Assembly: GCA_052148435.1 (NCBI GenBank)
Contig: JBKQIF010000159.1
Coordinates: forward strand, 25,045 to 89,044
DNA from: JBEKYD01 sp052148435
GTDB lineage: Bacteria > Acidobacteriota > Terriglobia > Bryobacterales > Bryobacteraceae
Direction: 5' to 3'
Length of the DNA: 64,000 nt
Positions 35,324 to 44,096 of this stretch are shown in pieces. The position numbers were made by a program, and so were the translations under genes. Each line of letters begins with the position of its first letter. Positions within the stretch are counted from its first letter, which is position 1. The notes beneath the pieces were generated by a model. The model had not been told where the DNA came from, made no database searches, and worked only from the letters and a program-made list of their open reading frames with translations.

Positions 35324-36733
35324 ATGAGATCCTCCTCGGGTTCCACCCGGCGGGCCCTGTTGGCTGGCATGCCGGCGGCCCTGACCGCGGCGGCCGCCAG
35401 CGCACCAACCGGGGCTGCCGCGAAACCCAATATCGTGCTGGTGATATCCGATCAGTTCCGCGCCGATTGCCTGGGTTCGCTGGGCCTGAATCCCATGAAC
35501 CTTACGCCGAATCTCGACGGCATGGCGTCGCGCGGCGTCGTATTCCGTTCCGCCTTCGCCAATCAGCCGGTCTGCGCCCCGGCGCGTGGCAGCATCTTTA
35601 CCGGCCAATACCCGGCGCGTCATGGCGTGGTGCAGAACGGCATCGCGCTGCCTCCGGGCACCCCCACTCTCGCCACCACGCTGCGCGCCGCCGGCTATTC
35701 GGCCAACTACATCGGCAAATGGCACCTGGCCGGCGACGTACGCGCCGCCGCGCCGCCGGCAGCCCGCGGCGGATTCCTCGATCTCTGGGAAGCTTCCAAC
35801 CTGCTCGAATTCACCTCCCACGCTTACGAGGGCGATCTTTTCGATAACGCCGGCCGGCCCATTCACTTCGCCAATCGTTATCGCGCCGATTTTCTCACCG
35901 ACCGCGTCGAGCGCTTCCTGCGCGGCGCGCACCGGCCATTTCTTCTGGTCGCTTCCTACCTCGAAGTGCACCACCAGAACGATTCCGATACCTTCGATCC
36001 CCCGCGCGAGTTCAAGAATCGCTATCCCAATCCGTTCGTGCCCCAGGACCTGCGCCCGCTGCCGGGCACCTGGCCCAGCCAGCTCGCCGATTACTTCGCC
36101 TGCGTGGCCAAAATGGATGAAGTGGTCGGCCGTATCCGCGGCGTGTTGGCCGATACCGGTCTGGACCGCGACACCATCCTGGTTTTCGTGAGCGACCACG
36201 GCTGCCATTTCAAAACCCGTAACACCGAATACAAACGCAGCCCGCACGACAGCTCGTTGCATATCCCGCTGGTCATGGAGGGCCCCGGCTTCAACCGTAA
36301 TCTCGCCATTCCCGAGCTGGTTAGCCAGGTGGATTTGACGCCCACCCTGCTGGCCGCTTGCGGCGTGCCCGCGCCGCCGGGCGTCCAGGGCCGCAGCTTT
36401 CTGCCGCTGTTAGATCGCCAGACCACGGGTTGGCGGGACGAAGTCTATTTCGAGCTGTCCGAGTTCGTACTCGGCCGCGGCCTGCGCACGCCGCAATACA
36501 CCTACGCCGTAGCCGCCCCGCGCCAGGGCGACCGGCTCCCCGAGCGCGCCGGCCGGTACGTGGAATACATGCTCTACGACAATGATGCCGATCCCTGGCA
36601 GCAGGTGAACCTGGCCGGCCGCGCCCCCTACGCCAAAGTGGCCGAGGACCTGCGCGCGCGCCTGGCAGAGCGCATGAAGGAAGCCGCCGGAGAGACGACC
36701 GCCATCGAGCCTTGCTGGTTCCCGTATCCGTAA
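35324..36733 (+). CDS. Formylglycine-dependent sulfatase with Tat-like leader
   Basis: 469 residues from the ATG at 35324. The leader has paired arginines (STRRALLAGMPAALTAA). The alkaline-phosphatase-like fold begins PNIVLVISDQFRADCLG, where the Asp is a calcium ligand. The sulfatase signature CAPAR starts at Cys84, which must be converted to formylglycine, and is followed by GSIFTGQYPARHG; GKWHLAGD comes later. A C-terminal catalytic region holds VSDHGCHFK. Substrates of this S1 family include sulfated glycans. No sulfatase-maturing enzyme is in the window. Confidence 0.9.
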   Translation: MRSSSGSTRRALLAGMPAALTAAAASAPTGAAAKPNIVLVISDQFRADCLGSLGLNPMNLTPNLDGMASRGVVFRSAFANQPVCAPARGSIFTGQYPARHGVVQNGIALPPGTPTLATTLRAAGYSANYIGKWHLAGDVRAAAPPAARGGFLDLWEASNLLEFTSHAYEGDLFDNAGRPIHFANRYRADFLTDRVERFLRGAHRPFLLVASYLEVHHQNDSDTFDPPREFKNRYPNPFVPQDLRPLPGTWPSQLADYFACVAKMDEVVGRIRGVLADTGLDRDTILVFVSDHGCHFKTRNTEYKRSPHDSSLHIPLVMEGPGFNRNLAIPELVSQVDLTPTLLAACGVPAPPGVQGRSFLPLLDRQTTGWRDEVYFELSEFVLGRGLRTPQYTYAVAAPRQGDRLPERAGRYVEYMLYDNDADPWQQVNLAGRAPYAKVAEDLRARLAERMKEAAGETTAIEPCWFPYP

Positions 36734-36754
36734 GGGAACGGGCCTGCTGGCAGA

Positions 36755-37230
36755 TAACTGTTTGTTTTTGAATTATTTGCAGGCATTGATGGGTTCGTTC
36801 GGTAACGGCGATTTCGGTTCGCCTTTGTGCATTTTTGTGCAGATATTGCGATGGGCCAACAGCGCGACCAGGGCGTCCGCCCCGCCTGGAACGCAGCATG
36901 GGCAGGGACGGCCTCGGAAACCTCGGTCCGAGTTTGCGTTTGTGCATTTTTGTGCATGCCAGTAGGACAGACCTCGCGGTCTGTCAAGCGCAGGCTAAAG
37001 CGTGCGCCACACAAACGCTTTGATACCAGTAGTTTGAGGGCAGCGGTGGGTTCGTTCGGTAACTGCGATTTGGGTTTGCTTTTGTGCAGTTTTGTGCATA
37101 CTTGACCGATAGGCCAGCAACGCGACCAGGGGGTCGCGCGCGGACGAGGGCGTCCGCCCCACCGCGATGTAGCGAGACTGGCTTTGCTCCGCAACGGCAG
37201 TCTGATTTCGTTGTGCATTTTTGTGCATGC
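36755..37230. repeat. Tandem pair of ~200-base units with TTGTGCA direct repeats
   Basis: Unit A (about 36755-36959) and unit B (about 37010-37230) share GGTTCGTTCGGTAAC, CGCGACCAGGG, GGGCGTCCGCCCC and two 17-base elements each. The 17-mer TTGTGCATTTTTGTGCA is two TTGTGCA heptamers on a 10-base period. It occurs at 36825-36841, 36940-36956, 37082-37098 (one change) and 37211-37227. A GTGGGACAG-type hairpin relative (36964-36990) lies between the units. Minus-strand ORFs here start MHKNAQ only because the 17-mer reads so. No gene is called between 36734 and 37551. Confidence 0.6.
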
Positions 37231-37551
37231 TTTGGAAGGCGCAAGTGCTCTCTCAGGCCTGGCAACCTTCCCCATCCCATCTGTAACACGCGAACGGGAT
37301 GGAGGACGGGCCGTTATGGGCTAACTTATGGTGAACACAGGAGTTCCGGTTTCGGGAAGCTTGGTGACCGACGTGCTTCCTATCTGTCGCCGTACCGAAC
37401 GGAGTTCCTTCGCGCGGCCAGGGGCGCCTATGCGAAGCTGCTGTCCGGCCATTTTGACACGCACTCGGAACTGCGTGGTTTTTCCGGCCGCCGTCGCCCT
37501 CGCGTCGCCAACTTCAAAATAGCGCCCACCCACTTAGGTTACGGCTACGGG

Positions 37552-37845
37552 TCAATCGAACGGATAACGCCGCAAATCCCTGCGCCCATGCGCTACGTGC
37601 ATGATGTTTACGACCGGCCCCGCGACACGGTAGAAGATCAAATACTCGCCTACTGGGAAGCTGCGATAGCCAGGCCGTATCTCGTCGCGCTGCCGGCCGG
37701 CGTGCGGCATGTCTCCCAATAGCCGGAAGCGGTTCGTCAACAGGTCAATGAAGCGGTCGGCGGCGGGCTCGCTGTCCTCGGCAATGCGCTGCCAGACGTC
37801 GAGCACATCACGGCGCGCTCGCTTGGTCAGGCGGTAAGAAGCCAT
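37552..37845 (-). CDS. parE: RelE/ParE-family toxin
   Basis: 97 residues: the start MASYRLTKRARRDVLDVWQR, then DRFIDLLTNRFRLLGDMPHA, RPGYRSFPVGEYLIFYRVAG and a final HGRRDLRRYPF. These are typical ParE segments, with the C-terminal Arg/Asp HGRRD patch. ParE toxins inhibit gyrase; other family members cleave mRNA on the ribosome. It overlaps the antitoxin stop by one base (TAATG), the usual arrangement with the antitoxin first. It appears intact. Confidence 0.9.
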   Translation of the reverse strand: MASYRLTKRARRDVLDVWQRIAEDSEPAADRFIDLLTNRFRLLGDMPHAGRQRDEIRPGYRSFPVGEYLIFYRVAGPVVNIMHVAHGRRDLRRYPFD

Positions 37846-38120
37846 TAGAAGGGCTGCTTACCGTCACGAACCGCCCGCGCATCGCACTTTAACTCCGCGG
37901 CCAGTTGCGGTAGCGTCTCGTTGGTGTAGTCGGTGTAGTGTCCAGCTTCCAGTTCGGACTCGGCGTCATCAAACGCAGCGCTGAGTTCGACCCGCGCGCG
38001 CTCGCGTTCTTCCCACAGCGACAGAGCTTCCCGCACAGCATCCTCCTCGCGGTGAAGGCGTCCGCTCTCGATCGCGTGTTTGATAAATGCCTTTTGGTCT
38101 GGGGTAAGCTGTACTTCCAT
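37845..38120 (-). CDS. ParD-like ribbon-helix-helix antitoxin
   Basis: 91 residues beginning EVQLTPDQKAFIKHAIESGR, the ribbon and first helix of the ParD/CopG fold, followed by REEDAVREALSLWEERE. The long acidic C-terminus probably wraps the toxin. The ATG at 38120 is chosen because the frame upstream lies in repeat sequence. The antitoxin gene precedes and overlaps parE. Such pairs repress their own promoter through the N-terminal RHH domain. Confidence 0.85.
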   Translation of the reverse strand: MEVQLTPDQKAFIKHAIESGRLHREEDAVREALSLWEERERARVELSAAFDDAESELEAGHYTDYTNETLPQLAAELKCDARAVRDGKQPF

Positions 38121-38194
38121 TGCTTCCAGCGTAAGGAGGGCAAGGGCAGGTGTCAAGTGCCGCATTCGGGTGAATGGCTCGCGGCCGGCAAAAC

Positions 38195-38250
38195 GTCTCC
38201 GCAAGAATGCGGAGACGGCAGCCTGAGAGGCCGCGCCACGGGGCACCGAA
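38195..38250. repeat. Dispersed double-hairpin repeat with CAAGAATG loop, copy 2
   Basis: Hairpin GTCTCCGCAAGAATGCGGAG ending AC, then GGCAGCCTGAGAGGCCGC and GCCACGGGGCACC. It has the same part order as 35251-35302, with compensating changes in the first stem. It lies between the divergent antitoxin and msrP genes. Confidence 0.6.
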
Positions 38251-38309
38251 TTTCCATCCGTAACCAAATCCCCGGCTGCGGCGAAAGAATATAATAGAAA
38301 GCAAAGAGG

Positions 38310-39257
38310 ATGCTGATCAAAAAGCCCGCGGATCTCCGCTATTCCGATATCACCCCGCGCTCCATTTATCTGAACCGGAGGCGGTTCCTGGCCGGCCTGC
38401 CGGTGGCTCTGGCGGCTGGGCGCGAACTGCTTTCGCCCGGCCGCGCGCGCGCCGCCGGCGGCAAATTTCCAAACCTTGTCAAAAGCTCGTTCAGCACCAC
38501 CGAAAAGCCGAACAGCTACAACGACGTCACCCACTACAACAATTTCTACGAATTCGGAACCGGCAAGGAACAGCCCGCCAAACTGGCGCAGAATTTCAAG
38601 CCCGGGCCGGATTGGAAGGTTTCCGTGGAAGGGGCCGTCGCCAAGCCGCGCAAGTTCACCTTGGCGGAATTAATCGCCCTCGCGCCGCTCGAAGAACGCA
38701 TCTATCGCCATCGCTGCGTGGAAGCCTGGTCCATCGTGGTGCCCTGGGTGGGTTATTCCCTGAGCGTGCTGCTCAAACAGGTGCAACCGACGGCCAAAGC
38801 TCAGTACGTCGCCTTCGAAAGTTACTACAATTCCAGCATGATGCTCTCCTCCCAACAGGCCGGCATCGAGTTTCCGTATGTCGAAGGCCTGCGCCTCGAT
38901 GAGGCCATGCACCCGCTCTCCATGCTTAGCTTCGGCATGTACGGCGACTCGCTGCCTCCCCAGGACGGCGCGCCGGTGCGGCTGACGGTCCCCTGGAAGT
39001 ACGGTTTCAAGAGCATCAAGTCGCTGGTGAAGATCAAGCTGGTGGAAAAGCAGCCGCCCAGTACCTGGAACTTGTCCAATGCTCGCGAATATGGGTTCTA
39101 TTCCAACGTCAACCCGCAGGTCGATCACCCGCGCTGGAGCCAGTCCAGCGAGCGCCGCCTGGGCGAATTCCTGAAGCGCCCCACCCTGATGTTCAACGGT
39201 TACGGCGACCAGGTGGCCAGCCTTTACAACGGCATGGACCTGAAGAAAAACTACTAG
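38310..39257 (+). CDS. msrP: Protein-methionine-sulfoxide reductase catalytic subunit MsrP
   Basis: Periplasmic molybdopterin enzyme that repairs oxidised methionines in envelope proteins. It has 315 residues, normal length. A Tat leader with RRRFLAGLPVALAAG at residues 23-37 exports it folded. The molybdenum-ligand cysteine is in YRHRCVEAW (Cys136). Other family blocks are YNNFYEFGTGKEQPA, YVAFESYYNSSMM and DGAPVRLTVPWKYGFKSIKS. The msrQ partner starts nine bases after the stop. Confidence 0.95.
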   Translation: MLIKKPADLRYSDITPRSIYLNRRRFLAGLPVALAAGRELLSPGRARAAGGKFPNLVKSSFSTTEKPNSYNDVTHYNNFYEFGTGKEQPAKLAQNFKPGPDWKVSVEGAVAKPRKFTLAELIALAPLEERIYRHRCVEAWSIVVPWVGYSLSVLLKQVQPTAKAQYVAFESYYNSSMMLSSQQAGIEFPYVEGLRLDEAMHPLSMLSFGMYGDSLPPQDGAPVRLTVPWKYGFKSIKSLVKIKLVEKQPPSTWNLSNAREYGFYSNVNPQVDHPRWSQSSERRLGEFLKRPTLMFNGYGDQVASLYNGMDLKKNY

Positions 39258-39266
39258 GGACTAACG

Positions 39267-39899
39267 ATGCTGCGCCGCCGCTGGATTAAAGCCGTTGTAT
39301 TCCTGCTCTGCCTGACCCCGATTTCCTGGGTCTTATGGCGCGCCTTCTATGGCGAAGGACTGACCGCCAACCCGGTGGAATTCATCACTCATTTCACCGG
39401 CGACTGGACCATCCGTTTCATCGTGATCACGCTGGCCGTCAGCCCGCTGCGCAAGCTGCTTGCCTTGCCGGACCTGATCCGCTTCCGCCGCATGCTCGGC
39501 CTGTTTGCCTTCTTCTACGGCACCCTGCATTTCCTCACCTACTTCTGGCTGGACAAATTCTTCTCCATGCCCGAAATCGCCAAGGACGTGGTCCGCCGGC
39601 CCTTCATCACCGCTGGTTTTACGGCGTTTGTGCTCATGATCCCCCTGGCGCTCACTTCCACCAAGGGTTGGATTCGCCGCCTCGGCGGCAAGCGCTGGCA
39701 AAGCCTGCATCGGCTGATCTATCTGACCGCCATCGCCGGCGTGGTGCACTACTACTGGCTGGTGAAGTCCGACATCCGCCTGCCCGCTCTTTATGGGGCC
39801 CTGGTGGCCGTGCTGCTGGGCTGGCGCGCGGTTGAGAAACTGCGCAAAAGGGTCGGTCGCGCGCGTCCGCTCCGCACTCCGGCAAATGCGGAGGGATGA
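39267..39899 (+). CDS. msrQ: Heme-binding membrane subunit MsrQ
   Basis: Inner-membrane b-type cytochrome of 210 residues that passes electrons from the quinone pool to MsrP. Six hydrophobic helices include FITHFTGDWTIRFIVITLAV and RRMLGLFAFFYGTLHFLTYF, whose histidines fit the ferric-reductase-like heme sites. WQSLHRLIYLTAIAGVVHYY carries further heme ligands. It is directly downstream of msrP, so the system is complete. Confidence 0.94.
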   Translation: MLRRRWIKAVVFLLCLTPISWVLWRAFYGEGLTANPVEFITHFTGDWTIRFIVITLAVSPLRKLLALPDLIRFRRMLGLFAFFYGTLHFLTYFWLDKFFSMPEIAKDVVRRPFITAGFTAFVLMIPLALTSTKGWIRRLGGKRWQSLHRLIYLTAIAGVVHYYWLVKSDIRLPALYGALVAVLLGWRAVEKLRKRVGRARPLRTPANAEG

Positions 39900-39905
39900 T
39901 GAGGT

Positions 39906-40034
39906 GGGACAGGCGATCGCCTTTTGCCGCCTGTCGAGCCTTCGCTTCGGGACGCCGGGCATGGCTGGATTCTCAGGCGGCGGGGCGGCCTGAGAGGCCG
40001 CCGCAGGCCGAGGGCCTGCCCCACGGTCCCATGG
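39906..40034. repeat. Compound intergenic hairpin repeat before pyrF
   Basis: 39906-39936 reads GTGGGACAGGCGATCGCCTT then TTGCCGCCTGTC, a relative of one arm of the 29078-29165 element. About 39980-40034 holds GGCGGCCTGAGAGGCCGCC, GCAGGCCGAGGGCCTGC and CCCACGGTCCCATGGG, matching the second half of the CAAGAATG-type repeats (35251 and 38195). The stretch is therefore a mosaic of two repeat families. Confidence 0.5.
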
Positions 40035-40050
40035 GACAATCGAAGAAGCG

Positions 40051-40743
40051 ATGACTCACAACCCCATCATTGTGGCTCTGGACGTGGAGTCGGCGGCCGA
40101 AGCGCGCGCTCTGGTGACGCGCATCGGCGAAGGCGTCGACTTCTACAAAGTCGGCATGGAACTGTACGCCGCCTGTGGCATGGAAGTCGTTCGGGAACTG
40201 AAGGATCGGGGGAAGCAGGTATTTCTCGACCTCAAGATTTACGACATCCCGGAAACGGTTCGCCGCGCCGTTGCCCAGGTGGCTCGCGTGGGCGTGCGCT
40301 TTCTTACGGTGCATGCCGTGGGCTCGGTGATGCGCGCCGCCGTCGAGGGGAAGGGCGATGCCAGGCTGCAACTGCTGGCCGTGACCGTGCTCACCAGCTT
40401 CGGCCCCGAAGACGCCGAAGACCTCGGCTTCACCGGCATGATCGCCGATCTGGTGGACCGCCGCGCCCGCAAAGCCGTGGAATCGGGCGTGGACGGAATC
40501 GTGGCTTCCCCTCTTGAAGCTGCCGCCGCGCGCCGCATCCTCGGGCCCGCGCGCGTTCTGGTGACCCCCGGTGTCCGTTCCGCGGGCCGCGACCGGGGCG
40601 ATCAGAAACGCGTGGCGACTCCATACGACGCGGTTCGCGACGGCGCCGACTACCTGGTCATCGGACGCCAGATCACGCGCGCCGCCGACCCGGCCGCCGA
40701 AGCCGCACGCATCGCCGAAGAAATTGCCGGAGTCGATGCCTGA
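40051..40743 (+). CDS. pyrF: Orotidine 5'-phosphate decarboxylase PyrF
   Basis: Last step of UMP synthesis, decarboxylating OMP. It has 230 residues. The active-site tetrad segment FLDLKIYDIPETV has Asp60, Lys62 and Asp65 in the DxKxxD pattern. It begins PIIVALDVESAAEA and ends with the phosphate-binding VTPGVRS and ADYLVIGRQIT blocks. It lies nine bases ahead of an MFS gene. No other pyrimidine genes are close. Confidence 0.96.
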   Translation: MTHNPIIVALDVESAAEARALVTRIGEGVDFYKVGMELYAACGMEVVRELKDRGKQVFLDLKIYDIPETVRRAVAQVARVGVRFLTVHAVGSVMRAAVEGKGDARLQLLAVTVLTSFGPEDAEDLGFTGMIADLVDRRARKAVESGVDGIVASPLEAAAARRILGPARVLVTPGVRSAGRDRGDQKRVATPYDAVRDGADYLVIGRQITRAADPAAEAARIAEEIAGVDA

Positions 40744-40752
40744 GCCGGCGCT

Positions 40753-42015
40753 ATGAAATTGCCCGCCACGTTTCGCGCGCTCGAATACCGTAATTTTCAG
40801 CTCTTCTTCGCCGGCCAGTTGATCAGCCTGATCGGGACCTGGATGCAGAACGTGGCGCAGGCCTGGCTGGTCTACCGGCTTACGCATTCCTCGGTGCTGT
40901 TGGGCGCGGTGGGGTTCTCGAGCCAAATTCCCGTGTTTCTGTTCGCCGTGCTGGGCGGTATGGTGGCCGACCGTTTCGACCGGCGCAAGGTGGTGATCGC
41001 CACCCAAACCGGCGCCATGCTGCTCGCCTTCGTTCTGGCCGCGCTCACCCTGACCGGGTCCGTCCGCATCTGGCACATTTTCGTTCTCTCGACCCTGCTG
41101 GGCGTGGTCAATGCCTTCGACATTCCGGCCCGCCAGTCGTTCATCGTCGCGATGGTGGGCAAGGCCGACCTGATGAATGCCATCGCGTTGAACTCCTCCA
41201 TGTTCAACGCCTCTCGCGTGGTGGGGCCGGCGGTGGCCGGCATTCTGGTGTCCACCATCGGTGAGGGTTGGTGCTTCTTCTCGAACGCGGTCAGCTACAT
41301 CGCCGTCATCGCCGGCCTGTTGCTGATGCGCATGGCGGAAAAACGCCGGCCGGAATCGGCCGGATCGGCGCTCGCCAACGTAGGGGAAGGTTTTCGGTTC
41401 GTCCTCAGCCATCCGCCGGTGCACGCGCTTCTGATTCTGCTCGGCGTCATGAGCCTGTTAGCCATGCCGTATGCCGTGCTGATGCCGATCTTCGCCGACC
41501 GCGTGCTGCACGGCGGCGCCACCACGCTTGGCTGGCTGATGGGCTGGACCGGCGTCGGCGCGCTGGGCGGCGCGTTGCTGCTGGCCACCCGCACCGATCT
41601 CAAGGGCCTGAGCACGTGGCTGGCCGCGGCGGCCACCGGCGTGGGTTGCTTCCTGGTCGGGTTCGCCTTCTCCACCAGCCTGCCTCTTTCTTCGGTTCTG
41701 CTGGTGGCCACCGGCTTTTGCATGATGATTCAGATGGGCGCGACCAATACCCTGGTGCAGAGCATGGCGCCGGATGCATTGCGTGGCCGCATCATGGCGG
41801 TCTATTCCATGATGATGATGGGCATGACGCCGTTCGGCTCGCTGCTGGCCGGAGCCGTGGCCGATCGGCTGGGCGCTGCCCGGACGGTGGCGCTCGGAGG
41901 CACCGTCTGCGTGGCGGCGGCGCTGACTTTCTGGCGCCTCCTGCCGCGCATCCGCCCCGACGCGCGCCGGTTGATCGTCGCCCAACAGACGGCCCATCTC
42001 GAACCGCTAGGTTGA
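40753..42015 (+). CDS. MFS exporter (MFS_3/EntS-like)
   Basis: 420 residues, twelve helices. It starts FRALEYRNFQLFFAGQLISL, then GTWMQNVAQAWLVYRLT and ADRFDRRKVV, the signatures of the transmembrane-effector MFS_3 group that includes the enterobactin exporter EntS. ARQSFIVAMVGKADLMNAIALN is another conserved block. The likely role is efflux of a small molecule. The short distance to pyrF suggests co-transcription without implying a linked function. Confidence 0.88.
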   Translation: MKLPATFRALEYRNFQLFFAGQLISLIGTWMQNVAQAWLVYRLTHSSVLLGAVGFSSQIPVFLFAVLGGMVADRFDRRKVVIATQTGAMLLAFVLAALTLTGSVRIWHIFVLSTLLGVVNAFDIPARQSFIVAMVGKADLMNAIALNSSMFNASRVVGPAVAGILVSTIGEGWCFFSNAVSYIAVIAGLLLMRMAEKRRPESAGSALANVGEGFRFVLSHPPVHALLILLGVMSLLAMPYAVLMPIFADRVLHGGATTLGWLMGWTGVGALGGALLLATRTDLKGLSTWLAAAATGVGCFLVGFAFSTSLPLSSVLLVATGFCMMIQMGATNTLVQSMAPDALRGRIMAVYSMMMMGMTPFGSLLAGAVADRLGAARTVALGGTVCVAAALTFWRLLPRIRPDARRLIVAQQTAHLEPLG

Positions 42016-42076
42016 TCCCGGCCAAGCCGGTGGCACTCATAGCTGCACCACATCCCAACGGCGCATCCGCGCCGAT

Positions 42077-42748
42077 TCAAAATTCGTCGGCCTTGGGGCG
42101 CAGCGGCGAGACGTCCGGCGGCGATGGCGCGGACGTGCGATGCAAGCCGGCGGTCATTCGCTCCATGCCAAGCTTGTCCAGACGCAGCACGCCATTCAGC
42201 AGATCGTCCACCGAGTAAGCCGCTTTGCTGACGCCCGCGCCGTGCCGCTGGGTGTTGGCGAAAATGTGGTAGATCTCGTGAGCCAGTATGCGTCCCAGCG
42301 CTCGGCCGAACACCGCGTCGCGTTCGAGCGGGGGAAGGTGCGCCATGCCGGCCTCTAAGAAGTCGCGCAGCCGGTTGCAATCCACGCCGGTAAAGTGCAG
42401 GATGGCGCCGTCGCTGACGTGGGTCCATCCCAACGGACCCGGGTTCCCTGTGTGGGGCGCCACCTTCCCGGCGTCACACCGCCCGAAGAACTGCGCCACC
42501 GCAATTTCGGCAGCCGGCGAAGCGTGCGCCGCATCCGCGGTGGAGCGCCAGTCGAAACGCAGTCCGGCGGGCTGCATGATGGTGAGCAATTCGTGCTGCA
42601 TCGCATCCGCGACCGCGGCCGGCGGCAATTGGGAAAACTCGGTGTACAGTGCGACTGAAATCGGGTCTGGCGATTGGGCCCAAACCTGCCCGTGCGCCAG
42701 TATCAGAATCGATGCCGGCCCGGCAACGAGCAAGCCAAGAGATTTCAT
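42077..42748 (-). CDS. Secreted zincin-like protein with HExxH motif
   Basis: 223 residues with a signal peptide (SLGLLVAGPASILILAHGQV, cleavage near WAQ). Residues 157-169 read HEIYHIFANTQRH, an HExxH helix with a third histidine eight residues on. This is typical of a single-zinc metalloprotease helix, although no further family match was recognised. It follows the Cys-rich membrane gene by four bases, so the two are probably one operon. Proteolytic activity is inferred from the motif only. Confidence 0.65.
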   Translation of the reverse strand: MKSLGLLVAGPASILILAHGQVWAQSPDPISVALYTEFSQLPPAAVADAMQHELLTIMQPAGLRFDWRSTADAAHASPAAEIAVAQFFGRCDAGKVAPHTGNPGPLGWTHVSDGAILHFTGVDCNRLRDFLEAGMAHLPPLERDAVFGRALGRILAHEIYHIFANTQRHGAGVSKAAYSVDDLLNGVLRLDKLGMERMTAGLHRTSAPSPPDVSPLRPKADEF

Positions 42749-42752
42749 AAAC

Positions 42753-43289
42753 TCACGTCCGCGGGGAGCGGTCCGTGATCAGATCCGGGTGTTCGCGCAC
42801 CATCCGGTTCGCCATATGACAGGCGAAGCAGATGGGCTTACCCGCGGCCAGGATGTCGCGCAGTCGATCGACGGGGATCTCGCTCCATTCCACGCTCTTC
42901 TTATCGGCACCGAGCACCGCGGGTTGAGCGCCCGCGGCCGGGATGGCCCCGAACGGCCGGCCGCAGGAACAGCAATCCTTGCCGGCGTACCATTCGAGCA
43001 CGATGTTCCGCACCAGGCAGTCGGCCGGCCGGGATTCGATCTCCCGCAGGCACTCCTGCCCGCACCCGGCCTTCTCCGGCCAGCGGGTGCATTCCGCCAG
43101 TTGTAGTTTGGGAGCATGCAGCAGGCCGCCGAGCGCGGCACGGGAAGAATCCAGCCTTACCCCGGCGGGACGCTGGTTTTCCGGGCACGTCACCAGACGG
43201 CGCCCGCGGAACTTCCACCAGCCATACAATCCACGCAGCACTGCTGCCAACAGGACCAGAGCGACAAGGACCCAGACCTGAATCGGCAT
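42753..43289 (-). CDS. Membrane-anchored Cys-rich protein, unknown function
   Basis: 178 residues; start ATG at 43289 with AGGAG six bases upstream. An N-terminal helix (IQVWVLVALVLLAAVLRGLY) anchors it, followed by about 12 cysteines in patterns CTRWPEKAGCGQECL, DCCSCGRPFG and ICFACHMANR. CxxC and CFACHM suggest metal or heme binding, but there is no CxxCH heme motif. A redox or metal-handling role is possible. The downstream partner is a secreted HExxH protein. Confidence 0.6.
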   Translation of the reverse strand: MPIQVWVLVALVLLAAVLRGLYGWWKFRGRRLVTCPENQRPAGVRLDSSRAALGGLLHAPKLQLAECTRWPEKAGCGQECLREIESRPADCLVRNIVLEWYAGKDCCSCGRPFGAIPAAGAQPAVLGADKKSVEWSEIPVDRLRDILAAGKPICFACHMANRMVREHPDLITDRSPRT

Positions 43290-43455
43290 AATCAACTCCT
43301 TAATTCACTGTGCAAGAACCGTACCACCCGCGAGGCCTTCGCCGCCACGGTCAGGCCGCCTGGTTTCAACAACATACGCGTTTGAGGGCCGTTCCCCCTG
43401 TGGGCCTTGCCCCAAACCGGGCAACGAATTGGCCGCTACCAGCGTCTATTCCCAC

Positions 43456-44013
43456 ATGCCGGGGACGGTTAAATATACTATTTGGCTGGTATCGGCGGCC
43501 CTGTTATCCGCCGCCGCCGGCGAGTACGCTACCGCCAAGCACAAACTCGACCTGATCGATTCCGACCGTCTTCGCCCCGGCGCGAGCCTGCAATTGACGC
43601 TTGCCGAGCTCAACGCCTACGCCGCCGGCGAGGCCCCGGCCGGAGTCCGCGATACCCGCATCCGCATCCCCGCGCCTGGCCAGGCCAGCGGCAGCGCCAC
43701 CGTCGATTTCCTCAAATTGCGGCGCGCGCAGGGCGCCGCGCCCAGTTGGCTGATGTCCAAGCTGCTCGATGGCGAGCGGCCCGTAAGCGTCGCCGCACGC
43801 CTCCATTCTTCCGGCGGTTATGCCACCGTGGATGTCGAGGAAGTGACCATCTCGGGCGTTACCATCGAGGGCCGCACTCTCGAATTTCTCATCCGGGACG
43901 TGCTTCTGCCCCTCTATCCGGACGCCGCCGTCGGCCGCCCCTTCGAGCTCGGCCACCGTATCCAAAGCGTCGACCTGACACCGGGCGGAGTAACGGTGCG
44001 GATTCGGAAGTAG
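43456..44013 (+). CDS. Secreted protein of unknown function
   Basis: About 185 residues from the ATG at 43456, with a leader (YTIWLVSAALLSAAAGEYA). An in-frame start 27 bases upstream is the alternative. The mature part is beta-rich: LQLTLAELNAYAAGEAPAG, SATVDFLKLRRAQ, YATVDVEEVTISGVTIEGR and VDLTPGGVTVRIRK. It resembles lipid-binding LolA- or DUF2993-like proteins in rhythm, but no family is claimed. It lies 83 bases upstream of the GH78 gene. Confidence 0.65.
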   Translation: MPGTVKYTIWLVSAALLSAAAGEYATAKHKLDLIDSDRLRPGASLQLTLAELNAYAAGEAPAGVRDTRIRIPAPGQASGSATVDFLKLRRAQGAAPSWLMSKLLDGERPVSVAARLHSSGGYATVDVEEVTISGVTIEGRTLEFLIRDVLLPLYPDAAVGRPFELGHRIQSVDLTPGGVTVRIRK

Positions 44014-44096
44014 CGATCAGCTCCAACTTCTTTCCAGGGGGGAAGCTGGTAGAATTAGCTTCGTTCGATTTTGAACGACGGGCAGGAACAACTCTC

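Noticed and set aside
36755..37230. Possible CRISPR-like array because of regularly recurring TTGTGCA motifs
   Set aside because: Spacing is irregular, the units are long and similar throughout, and no cas gene is present.
36628..37289. Minus-strand ORFs starting MHKNAQ
   Set aside because: Their similarity to each other comes from the underlying repeat units; no other protein-like features.
43482..44096. Extension of the GH78 frame to the left, giving 1005 codons
   Set aside because: The added part overlaps the secreted-protein gene out of frame and is Arg-rich; a signal peptide and ribosome site mark the true start at 44097.
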